The translations under genes and the position numbers were made by a program. The notes beneath the pieces are model-generated. The model ran no database searches. It had not been told where the DNA came from and worked only from the letters and a program-made list of their open reading frames with translations. A DNA stretch of 9,891 nt from Bacteroidota bacterium (GTDB taxonomy: Bacteria > Bacteroidota > Bacteroidia > Chitinophagales > UBA2359), in NCBI GenBank assembly GCA_020631675.1, contig JAHDGT010000137.1, positions 1-9,891 on the forward strand, written 5' to 3'. Below are positions 1-5,431 of the stretch, piece by piece; position 1 is the stretch's first letter; every line of letters begins with the position of its first letter.

Positions 1-515
1 TGCTCACAGTCCAGTACCGTTCCGTCTTCACCGAAAGAGGTGTAAGTGAAAGTCATACCTACGGAAGGGATCGTACCTGATTTGAGATCACAATTCGAGA
101 CCACCCCCGCGTAAATGATGAAAAGCCCTCCACTTGGAATGGAAGGAATCAAAAATTTGGGCTTGCTGGGGTTGCTGACATCAAATTCGCTTATGTCGTT
201 CCCTGCGAAACCGCCCTCTACAAAACCACCGTATTCCAAGCCGGTACCGTATTCCAGCTCAACTATGACATTGCTGAATGGCTGCTCCTGTTGAGCAAAG
301 AAGATATAGGCTAAAGTATCCGGCTGCCCGCATTGAACGATCAGGTCCGTCTGTGCGAAATTGGGCACCCCACGTAGATCGACCACCTGCATATCCGTAC
401 AGTTGGCCGTGGGCGGTAATTCTTGTCCATAGCTGCTCAGAAAAAAGAAGCAAAGGCAAAAACAGGAAAGCGTCCATCTTTTTAAGACAGAGGCAAATGG
501 GTAGTAACGGAACAT
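1..515 (-). CDS. Secreted protein of unknown function, N-terminal part (runs off left edge)
   Basis: An open frame of 171 codons starts at the ATG at 515-513 and continues past the left edge, so the C-terminus is missing. Residues 1-30 look like a signal peptide: basic residues (K12, R13), a hydrophobic stretch rich in Phe, Leu and Cys (about 15-28), then SSYG before QELPP. Cleavage before Q31 is likely. The mature part has well-spaced cysteines (C39, C62, C152, C170) and beta-rich segments with many Gly, Pro and aromatic residues. This resembles the N-terminal regions of large Bacteroidota surface or adhesin proteins that carry a T9SS or gliding-motility C-terminal domain, but that domain would lie outside the window. 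I recognise no catalytic motif. Two overlapping open frames at 259-546 and 278-517 are shadows of this gene. Secretion is well supported; the function is not known. Confidence 0.75.
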   Translation of the reverse strand, partial: MFRYYPFASVLKRWTLSCFCLCFFFLSSYGQELPPTANCTDMQVVDLRGVPNFAQTDLIVQCGQPDTLAYIFFAQQEQPFSNVIVELEYGTGLEYGGFVEGGFAGNDISEFDVSNPSKPKFLIPSIPSGGLFIIYAGVVSNCDLKSGTIPSVGMTFTYTSFGEDGTVLDCE

Positions 516-631
516 AAAAATTTGTTTTTCGACCGAAAAAAATCAAGTAGGAATGATTGGGCAGAATAGAGTTGTAGGCTAAGGTTTTGAATCGAAATCA
601 TTTTATTGTACGCTTTCAATTTTTTAAAGTT

Positions 632-653
632 GCAATAAATGCATATTTATTGC
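632..653. repeat. Perfect 9-bp inverted repeat with 4-nt loop
   Basis: GCAATAAAT at 632-640 and ATTTATTGC at 645-653 are exact reverse complements around GCAT. It lies about 120 bp upstream of the minus-strand gene starting at 515. It could be a protein-binding site or a weak hairpin. It has no T-run and so is not an obvious terminator. Confidence 0.5.
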
Positions 654-700
654 CTTCTCATACAAATTTTAGCGTTTCAAAAATTATATTGACAATGGGA

Positions 701-858
701 TTTGCGAGGGATAGGAGTGGTATGAGGTAAGTGAAATGGCTATTGAGCGGCGGCGTAGCAAGGCGGCCCAGAGGTAGCCATTGCTACGCCTGCCAGCGAA
801 AAGTCAGAGCACTTGCCGAATTTAACGGATAGCCCGACCCGCAGTGAAAAGCTGGCGC
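701..858 (-). repeat. REP-like structured repeat, copy 1
   Basis: Read on the minus strand this starts near GCGCC (858-854), passes GTCGGGCTATCCG (838-826) and ends near CTCCTATCCCT (about 717-707). It matches 2610-2768 on the plus strand at roughly 80% by eye over about 138 bp, so the two are inverted copies. The centre is a hairpin: GGCGTAGCAA pairs with TTGCTACGCC around a conserved loop containing TGGCTACCTCTGGGCCGCC. An outer partial stem (GGCAAGTG with CACTTACC) encloses it. The GTCGGGCTATCC and CTATCCCT ends resemble, from memory, an intergenic repeat common in Bacteroidota genomes. No open frame is present, so it would be non-autonomous. Confidence 0.8.
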
Positions 859-971
859 TTGTGTTTTAAAGCATGATTTGTCGGTAGAGACGTTGCATGC
901 AACGTCTTTACTTTTTCCGCTGTGGGATACATTAGCTCAATAGTATTGCGCCAGTTTTTTATTGCGGGACG
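835..971 (+). repeat. Long-range stem: 23 of 24 positions pair across a 137-bp span
   Basis: Positions 835-858 and 948-971 are inverted copies. Read as plus-strand RNA, every position pairs except one A-A mismatch (837 with 969). Three of the pairs are G-U, and all three have G in the left arm. The left arm overlaps the outer edge of the REP-like element, and the interior holds the 28-nt palindrome at 884-911. That the departures from perfect symmetry are wobbles in one orientation suggests pairing in RNA on the plus strand, but three sites are few. It could be a small RNA, or a decayed inverted repeat. Confidence 0.6.
884..911. repeat. 28-nt palindromic repeat around AGACGTTGCATGCAACGTCT
   Basis: The inner 20 bases, AGACGTTGCATGCAACGTCT (887-906), are a perfect palindrome. 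The flanks GTAG and TTAC extend it to 28 nt with one imperfect pair, a G-T wobble. From memory, near-identical palindromes flanked by GTAG and CTAC are abundant between genes in cyanobacteria and occur in some Bacteroidota. This is therefore probably a member of a widespread dispersed repeat rather than a local operator. Confidence 0.7.
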
Positions 972-1027
972 CAGCCAAAAGTAGCACATCAACCTATTAG
1001 CAATAAGATTGTTAAATTAGTGCTTGT

Positions 1028-1039
1028 TCCGCATGCGGA
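1028..1039. repeat. 12-bp perfect palindrome TCCGCATGCGGA
   Basis: TCCGCATGCGGA is its own reverse complement. It stands alone in AT-rich sequence between the two larger repeat structures. It may be a protein-binding site or chance; nothing else supports a role. Confidence 0.35.
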
Positions 1040-1063
1040 TTTATATGAGCTTACTTATCTTTA

Positions 1064-1223
1064 GAGGTGTTTTAAAGTTTCCCTGATGGGCTGCAAAACC
1101 GTCTTTTCAGCGCTGTTTTCGCAATTTTTTCCCACCGTAGCGCTGCTATGGCACTCAAAAATTACTTCAACAGCACTAAAAATCCTGATTTTTCGCCAAC
1201 ATCGGGTAACTTTAAACCGCCTC
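1064..1223. repeat. 160-bp nested inverted-repeat element
   Basis: Three nested stems share one axis. The outer arms, 1064-1088 and 1200-1223, share GAGG and TTTAAAGTT with CCC and GATG. The middle arms are 1110-1130 and 1157-1174 (GCTGTT plus AATTTTT against AAAAATTA plus AACAGC). The inner stem is CCGTAGC (1135-1141) with GCTATGG (1145-1151) around a GCT loop. A further small hairpin, AAAAATC-CT-GATTTTT, sits at 1178-1193. No open frame lies inside. It has the architecture of a MITE-like or structured RNA element. It ends 43 bp before the start at 1267, so it must overlap or replace part of that gene's promoter region. No second copy is visible in the window. Confidence 0.6.
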
Positions 1224-1224
1224 T

Positions 1225-1240
1225 TACCAAACGTTTGGTA
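1225..1240. promoter_or_regulatory. 16-bp perfect palindrome, candidate operator
   Basis: TACCAAACGTTTGGTA is a perfect palindrome 26 bp upstream of the ATG at 1267. Its size, symmetry and position suit a dimeric repressor or activator site controlling the electron-transfer genes. No regulator gene is adjacent, so the binding protein is unknown. It is also compatible with being the edge of the neighbouring repeat element. Confidence 0.45.
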
Positions 1241-1266
1241 GATAAAAAATCAAATCGCTCCATTTT

Positions 1267-2604
1267 ATGGCATTTTTGCAACCCTTGATCTTCGCGATCG
1301 TGACCTTAACGGTCTTCTTTCTCGCTTTTAAAAAATATCGTGTCATTTACGCCAATATCAATTTGGGTAAAGACGAAAAGATAGCTGGAGACAGCGGCAC
1401 TCGTTTTAAGAATATGATGCTGTTGGCTTTCGGGCAGAAGAAGATGTTCAGAAACCTTACGCCTGCTATCTTGCATGGCTTCATCTATGTGGCTTTTCTT
1501 TTTACTCAGATCGAGCTGATCGAGATTTTCATAGATGGCTTTACGGGCATTCACCGTTTCTTCTGGTATGTACTACCATTGGGTGGTTTTTACACGGCAT
1601 TGATCAGCTTTATAGAAATTCTTTCTGTATTGGCTTTTGTTGGTACGATCGCTTTCTTGGCACGTAGAAACCTTTTAAAAGTGCCTCGTTTTCATATGGA
1701 CGAGATGACCGGCTGGCCCAAATTAGACGGTAACCTGATCCTCTTCTTCGAATTGATTTTATTGGTGGGTATTTTCAGCATGAACACGGCTGATATGGCT
1801 TTGGCGGATGGTAAATACGGCTTCGCGATCAGCGGCATGCTCTACCCTTTGATCGATGGTTTAGGAGATACTACGCTGCACATTATTGAGCGTTTCGGCT
1901 GGTGGATACACATACTGATGGTCTTTGGCTTCATTTTGTACTTACCCGCTTCTAAGCACCTCCACATCATGCTTGCCTTCCCTAATGCGTACTATGGGCC
2001 GCTTGACGGCGGGGCAAATAAAGGAGAGATCGCCAATATGCCGCGCATCACTGAAGAGATCAAATTGATGATGGATCCAAGCGCGCCAATGCCGGAAGAG
2101 GATCCTAATGCCGAACCGGAGCGTTTCGGTGCTAAAGACGTGACCGACCTCAGTTGGAAGAGCCTGCTTGATGCGTACAGCTGTACAGAATGTGGGCGTT
2201 GCTCGTCTGCTTGCCCAGCGAACCAAACGGGTAAACTGCTATCGCCGCGTAAGATCATGATGGATACTCGCGATCGCTTGGAAGAGAAAGGTGCTGGCTT
2301 ACGTGAACACGGCGCGGATCATGACGATGGCAAATCGCTGTTCGACTATATCAGTACAGAGGAATTACGTGCTTGTACCACCTGTAATGCCTGTGTGGAA
2401 GAATGCCCGGTGAGCATCAACCCCGTGAACATCATCATGGAGTTGCGCCGCTATATGATCTTAGAAGAATCCAACTCTACAGAAGAGTGGAACCTCATGT
2501 TCAACAATGTGGAAACAAATGGCGCGGTCTGGAAAATGCCGGCCAGCGATCGTACTTCTTGGATCAATGAATTAGAAGCCGAAGCCGAAGCCGAAGATGC
2601 ATAA
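1267..2604 (+). CDS. Membrane NarI-like protein with two [4Fe-4S] motifs (Fe-S oxidoreductase, putative quinone-reducing subunit)
   Basis: This 445-residue protein has about five hydrophobic helices (roughly 3-21, 66-86, 105-131, 155-175 and 208-228), followed by a soluble ferredoxin-like tail. His residues at or near helices (H70, H215, H231, H233) are placed like the b-heme ligands of the NarI/HdrE-type domain. Two CxxCxxCxxxCP motifs follow: C306, C309, C312, C316 and C370, C373, C376, C380. Family knowledge: single-chain proteins with this N-terminal half plus two CCG domains act as electron-transfer-flavoprotein:menaquinone oxidoreductases. Here the CCG part is the separate gene at 2823. 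I infer that the pair passes electrons from ETF or another soluble donor to menaquinone at the inner membrane. The acidic tail is encoded by a 3x GAAGCC repeat, and two TAA stops follow in tandem. An HdrCE-like role with another donor is the main alternative. Confidence 0.85.
   Translation: MAFLQPLIFAIVTLTVFFLAFKKYRVIYANINLGKDEKIAGDSGTRFKNMMLLAFGQKKMFRNLTPAILHGFIYVAFLFTQIELIEIFIDGFTGIHRFFWYVLPLGGFYTALISFIEILSVLAFVGTIAFLARRNLLKVPRFHMDEMTGWPKLDGNLILFFELILLVGIFSMNTADMALADGKYGFAISGMLYPLIDGLGDTTLHIIERFGWWIHILMVFGFILYLPASKHLHIMLAFPNAYYGPLDGGANKGEIANMPRITEEIKLMMDPSAPMPEEDPNAEPERFGAKDVTDLSWKSLLDAYSCTECGRCSSACPANQTGKLLSPRKIMMDTRDRLEEKGAGLREHGADHDDGKSLFDYISTEELRACTTCNACVEECPVSINPVNIIMELRRYMILEESNSTEEWNLMFNNVETNGAVWKMPASDRTSWINELEAEAEAEDA
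2575..2592 (+). repeat. GAAGCC x3 tandem repeat at the gene's 3' end
   Basis: Three exact in-frame GAAGCC units encode the EAEAEA part of the C-terminal tail of the membrane Fe-S protein. Slippage would change the tail by two residues per unit without a frameshift. Confidence 0.7.
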
Positions 2605-2609
2605 TAAGG

Positions 2610-2768
2610 GCGCATCCATGCTGAAGCATGGTCGGGCTATCCGCTAAATTCGGCAGTGCCCAAAGCTTTTCGCTGGCAGGCTTACAAATGGCTACCTCTG
2701 GGCCGCCTTTGTAAGCCGCCGCTCAATAGCTTTGGTCACCACCTCATACCGCTCCTATCCCTTGCGCG
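2610..2768 (+). repeat. REP-like structured repeat, copy 2
   Basis: This is the inverted partner of 701-858. It starts at GCGC (2610-2613), has a small hairpin CATGCT-GA-AGCATG (2617-2630), then GTCGGGCTATCCG (2631-2643), and ends near CTCCTATCCCT. The central hairpin pairs GGCTTACAAA with TTTGTAAGCC around the same loop as copy 1. Both arms differ from copy 1, yet pairing is kept. An outer stem pairs CCCAAAGC with GCTTTGG. The element lies between two genes expected to be co-transcribed and could affect read-through, mRNA stability or relative expression. No transposase is nearby. Confidence 0.8.
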
Positions 2769-2822
2769 GGTAAATCAAAAAGGGAGACAATAAATAAAAA
2801 TCTACGAAGAAGAAGAATCAAT

Positions 2823-3626
2823 ATGTCTGATACGATAAAAATCCCATTGATGTCCGAGCTAATGGCCAGCGGACAAGAAAAGGAAGTAGAAGTTCTATTT
2901 TGGGTAGGCTGTGCCGGTAGTTTCGACGATCGCGCGCGTCGCATCACCAAAGCTTTCGTGAAGATCTTACACCACTGTGGTGTGAGTTTCGCCATCTTAG
3001 GGCAAGAAGAAGTCTGTACAGGTGATCCCGCTCGTCGTTCTGGAAATGAGTTCTTGTTTCAGATGCAGGCCATCACCAATATCGAGACATTGAATGCCTA
3101 TGGTGTTAAGCGCATCGTAACCACTTGTCCGCATTGCTTCAATACCATTAAAAACGAATACCCGGCATTAGGAGGTACTTATGAGGTGATCCATCACACG
3201 ACCTTCTTACAAGGTTTAATCAATGATGGTCGACTGAAGCTGAAAGATGGTGGTGAGTTCAAGGGTAAAAAGATCACTTATCACGACTCTTGCTATTTAG
3301 GTAGAGCCAATGGTATATATGAAGCGCCTCGCCAACTATTGGAGCTATTAGATGCCGAGTTAGTAGAAATGAAGCGTTGTAAGAGTCGTGGTCTATGTTG
3401 CGGTGCGGGCGGTGCTCAGATGTTCAAAGAAGAAGAAGAAGGTAAGCTAAGAGTGAACCAAGAGCGTACTAAAGACATTGTTGAAAGCAAGGCCAGTTTT
3501 GTAGCAGCAGCTTGTCCGTTCTGTATGACCATGATGACGGATGGCATCAAGGAAGTGGAGAAGCAAGATGAAGTACAAGTTATGGATCTGGCAGAAATGG
3601 TAGCCAAGGCACAGGATCTGATCTGA
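2823..3626 (+). CDS. CCG-domain Fe-S protein (HdrB/GlpC-like), partner of the membrane Fe-S protein
   Basis: This 267-residue soluble protein has two cysteine-rich CCG domains. The second is canonical: C157, then C192-C193 in LCCGAGG, then C231 and C234 in CPFC. The first is altered: C30, then a single C65 in VCTGDPARRSGN where CC would be expected, then C102 and C105 in CPHC. In HdrB such motifs bind unusual [4Fe-4S] clusters at the site of disulfide or electron exchange; in GlpC and ETF-quinone oxidoreductases they act as electron-transfer sites. It has no signal peptide and no membrane helix, so it should dock on the cytoplasmic face of the protein encoded at 1267. The start ATG follows a purine-rich GAAGAAGAAGAA leader. 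The 218-bp gap from the previous gene is filled by the REP-like copy. Pairing of the two proteins is inferred from gene order and domain complementarity. Confidence 0.85.
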   Translation: MSDTIKIPLMSELMASGQEKEVEVLFWVGCAGSFDDRARRITKAFVKILHHCGVSFAILGQEEVCTGDPARRSGNEFLFQMQAITNIETLNAYGVKRIVTTCPHCFNTIKNEYPALGGTYEVIHHTTFLQGLINDGRLKLKDGGEFKGKKITYHDSCYLGRANGIYEAPRQLLELLDAELVEMKRCKSRGLCCGAGGAQMFKEEEEGKLRVNQERTKDIVESKASFVAAACPFCMTMMTDGIKEVEKQDEVQVMDLAEMVAKAQDLI

Positions 3627-3690
3627 TCCGATCTGTCTTGCTTTATTTCAACCATATCTATCTCATCCACACCACAACAATCTCTTTGTT

Positions 3691-4191
3691 ATGAATGTCG
3701 AGTTCGCTGATATGCCCAATAGCTCAAGAGTTTGGCTTTACCGAGCTGATCGTCCGCTAACAGCTAATGAGCAAGTTTATGCTTTAGAAAAGCTTAGAGC
3801 CTTTACCCAGCAATGGGCTGCACATGGAACGGCTTTACAAAGCTGTGCGATTTGCAAATACGAGCAGTATCTGATTCTTTTGGTCAATGAAAAGCAAGCT
3901 GCTGCTTCTGGTTGCTCTATAGACGCATCTGTACATTGCATCAAGGAGATAGGTACACAATTGGGGCTTAACTTCTTTGACCGCTTATCTGTCAGTTATT
4001 TGGACGAGACGGGTGTTTTACAATGCGTTTCTAAGAAGGCATTTAAGACCGCGATAGCAGATGGAGTTGTTACGGCCGATACGATCGTGCTCAATGATAT
4101 GCTGCAGACCAAAGAGGATCTGGAAAACAAATGGCAGCAAAAGCTGGCGGAGAGTTGGTTGAGCAGGTATTTGACGGCTGCGATAAGTTAA
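3691..4191 (+). CDS. Small conserved Bacteroidota protein of unknown function (often mislabelled 'ABC transporter ATPase')
   Basis: This 166-residue protein has no signal peptide, no membrane helix, and no Walker A, Walker B or ABC signature motif. I recognise the family by its recurring pattern: SRVWLYRADRPL (12-23), QWAAHG (41-46), SGCSIDASVH (73-82), a hydrophobic LND segment (134-136) and a C-terminal SWLSRY. In Bacteroidota, from memory, members are annotated 'ABC transporter ATPase', which this sequence does not support, and they often sit beside the paired Fe-S protein genes, as here. C75 in the SGCSID motif is the most striking candidate functional residue. It starts 64 bp after the CCG gene in the same direction and ends before the strong terminator at 4230-4274, so it is likely the last gene of that unit. 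A role in assembly or regulation of the Fe-S complex is possible but unproven. Confidence 0.8.
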   Translation: MNVEFADMPNSSRVWLYRADRPLTANEQVYALEKLRAFTQQWAAHGTALQSCAICKYEQYLILLVNEKQAAASGCSIDASVHCIKEIGTQLGLNFFDRLSVSYLDETGVLQCVSKKAFKTAIADGVVTADTIVLNDMLQTKEDLENKWQQKLAESWLSRYLTAAIS

Positions 4192-4229
4192 GCATACAAC
4201 ACAAGGTGATTTAGAGCTAGTTTAAAAAG

Positions 4230-4274
4230 AAAAAGCCTCATGAATGATGTATACATCAATTCATGAGGCTTTTT
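4230..4274. terminator. Bidirectional rho-independent terminator
   Basis: Positions 4230-4245 and 4259-4274 form a perfect 16-bp stem (core AAAGCCTCATGAAT). A-run and T-run flanks make it active in both directions. The loop is itself a palindrome, GATGTATACATC (4246-4257), leaving one unpaired A at 4258. It sits between the convergent genes ending at 4191 and 4303 and should end transcription from both sides. Confidence 0.9.
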
Positions 4275-4302
4275 GCTGTATTATATAAGAGCGCATCAAG
4301 GA

Positions 4303-4941
4303 TTAGCCTCTCTGCATTCTTTTCTGCTTTCTCAATTCACGCTCTTTACGAACCTGCTCTCTTAAACGTTCCAGTTCAATACTCGGATCGTACTTTTCAC
4401 GTGGTTCTCCTATCACATTAAGGCTTCTGGTAGGGCCAAACAGCTCTACTGACTTCTTGTTGTACGCTTCAGCAGCCTCCTCAGCGGAGTCGAAGAATCC
4501 TAAATCAAACTTCTCTTTTCCTCTGTAGATCACAGCACGATACTTATTGCGCTCTTTACCAACCCCTCTGTATCCTGTACTATTGAACATCTTCTTCGTG
4601 TTTCGAACAGCAACAGAGCGAGTAACCCATTCTAAATTCTCTAAACGACAATCTAATTTGTTTCCGTTGCTTATGCTCACATAAAGCTTACGTCCGTCAC
4701 TATCAGGGCGCTGTATGAAGTTTTCAGCTATATAGCGGTGTAGGTAAATCGTCAAGTTTTTATAGCCTCCACCTTCTTTAGGGAAGTTTTTTTGGAAAAA
4801 CGCATAACCATTAGAATGCAAACGCAGGCTATTCAGAAAATCGAGCGACTGTAAATATTCATCTTGCTGAATATGATTATACACCTCTTCTGAAATAAGC
4901 GCGCATTTAAAGGAATTCTTAAGCTTTACTTTGTAAACCAT
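4303..4941 (-). CDS. HNH-AP2-like DNA-binding protein with a degenerate nuclease motif
   Basis: Using the ATG at 4941-4939 the protein has 212 residues. The open frame extends upstream to 4980 only through a TTG, and family members I recall begin MxYKVKLKNS, so the ATG is preferred. In 212-residue numbering there is an HNH_3-like region (about 65-115) with LHRYIAENFI (H68) and DCRLENLEWV (N102), then an AP2/ERF-type DNA-binding domain (about 122-176) with GYRGV, YRA and FDSAEEAAEAY, and a charged, probably helical tail. The central VDHxNG of active HNH nucleases reads VSISNG here, so the key His is replaced by Ile. Family knowledge: active relatives are homing-type endonucleases. I infer this one is a chromosomal DNA-binding protein, perhaps a regulator, that no longer cuts. 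It is a single-gene unit converging on the preceding cluster. Confidence 0.8.
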   Translation of the reverse strand: MVYKVKLKNSFKCALISEEVYNHIQQDEYLQSLDFLNSLRLHSNGYAFFQKNFPKEGGGYKNLTIYLHRYIAENFIQRPDSDGRKLYVSISNGNKLDCRLENLEWVTRSVAVRNTKKMFNSTGYRGVGKERNKYRAVIYRGKEKFDLGFFDSAEEAAEAYNKKSVELFGPTRSLNVIGEPREKYDPSIELERLREQVRKERELRKQKRMQRG

Positions 4942-4995
4942 TTTAACTTTAGTTAGGTAGGAAAATACCTCACCAAGCAAAGATGCTCAGTAACA

Positions 4996-5019
4996 TGTTT
5001 CGCGGTTATGACCGCAACA
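4996..5019 (-). other. Hairpin in the likely leader of the HNH-AP2 gene
   Basis: TGTT (4996-4999) and GCGGT (5002-5006) pair with ACCGC (5011-5015) and AACA (5016-5019). The loop is TATG and there is a two-base bulge. The hairpin lies about 55 nt upstream of the ATG at 4941 and may be part of the 5' untranslated region or an operator. No anti-terminator partner is evident. Confidence 0.4.
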
Positions 5020-5394
5020 TTAGGCGCAAAGTCACAACCTAAAATACAAAAAAGCATGTCAAATTATTGTAAAACACAACAATTCAACATAAAAAATATG
5101 TCACAAAATTAAAATACAGATTCACATTAAATTAACGAGATATACACAAGCCGTTAAAAACATTACATATAGCCATGTTACGCCAAAGCCAACTCAAGGT
5201 CACCGCATACTAATATTTTTTCCAACAACAAACCAAATGAAAAAATAAATTACTTGTTTTAAATCCCGTTTTCACCGAAAAATTTGTGCGAAAAAAATTT
5301 GGAGAATAATAAAACAGCCTTCCATAGCCTAAAAACAAGTCCTATACTTACGAAATTGTAAAATCAACGCTAATCGTTTAGCTATACAAATGCT

Positions 5395-5402
5395 TAACTT
5401 TG
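5395..5402 (+). promoter_or_regulatory. Bacteroidota-type -7 box (TAACTTTG) for the secreted deiminase
   Basis: TAACTTTG is an exact match to the TAnnTTTG -7 consensus of the Bacteroidota primary sigma factor. It lies 29 bp before the ATG at 5432, which predicts a leader of about 20-25 nt. No clear TTG box is present at the usual -33 distance (the region reads AATCGTTTAG), so only half the promoter is strong. Confidence 0.55.
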
Positions 5403-5431
5403 GAATTGATAACTGATCAAAAACAAACAAT

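Larger units (their letters stand above)
516..1266. other. 751-bp gene-free region packed with inverted repeats
   Basis: I find no convincing gene here on either strand. The region separates the divergent genes at 515 (minus) and 1267 (plus), so both promoters should lie in it. From left to right it contains a 22-nt hairpin (632-653), a REP-like element (701-858), a long stem (835-858 with 948-971) around a palindrome (884-911), a 12-bp palindrome (1028-1039), a nested inverted repeat (1064-1223) and a 16-bp palindrome (1225-1240). I could not find a full Bacteroidota promoter (TTG plus TAnnTTTG) at proper spacing for either gene. TAACTTTA at 1207-1214 is a one-mismatch -7 candidate for the gene at 1267. 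Confidence 0.7.
4942..5431. other. 490-bp AT-rich divergent intergenic region
   Basis: This stretch separates the minus-strand HNH-AP2 gene from the plus-strand deiminase and should hold both promoters. It is markedly richer in A and T than its surroundings. I see a short hairpin at 4996-5019 and a good -7 box at 5395-5402. On the minus strand, TTTGAC (5063-5058) and TGACTTTG (5034-5027) resemble promoter boxes, but their spacing is longer than usual. I find no gene or recognisable RNA in it. Confidence 0.55.

Noticed and set aside
259..546. Open frames at 259-546 (minus) and 278-517 (plus)
   Set aside because: Both overlap the frame starting at 515, which has a good signal peptide, stays open to the window edge and has secreted-protein composition. 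The others look like shadow translations.
516..1266. CRISPR array or retron in the repeat-rich region
   Set aside because: The repeats are inverted and mutually unrelated rather than regularly spaced direct repeats, and no Cas or reverse transcriptase gene is present.
1306..2258. Minus-strand open frames at 1306-1554, 1942-2226 and 1992-2258
   Set aside because: They lie antisense to the clearly conserved membrane Fe-S gene and show no domain or motif.
701..2768. Composite transposon bounded by the two REP-like copies
   Set aside because: The enclosed gene is a respiratory subunit whose partner lies outside, no transposase is present and I saw no target-site duplication.
2744..3670. Minus-strand open frames at 2744-2995 and 3416-3670
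   Set aside because: They are antisense to the CCG gene and have no recognisable features.
4942..4980. N-terminal extension of the HNH-AP2 gene to 4980
   Set aside because: The upstream start would be TTG. The ATG at 4941 gives the N-terminus typical of the family.
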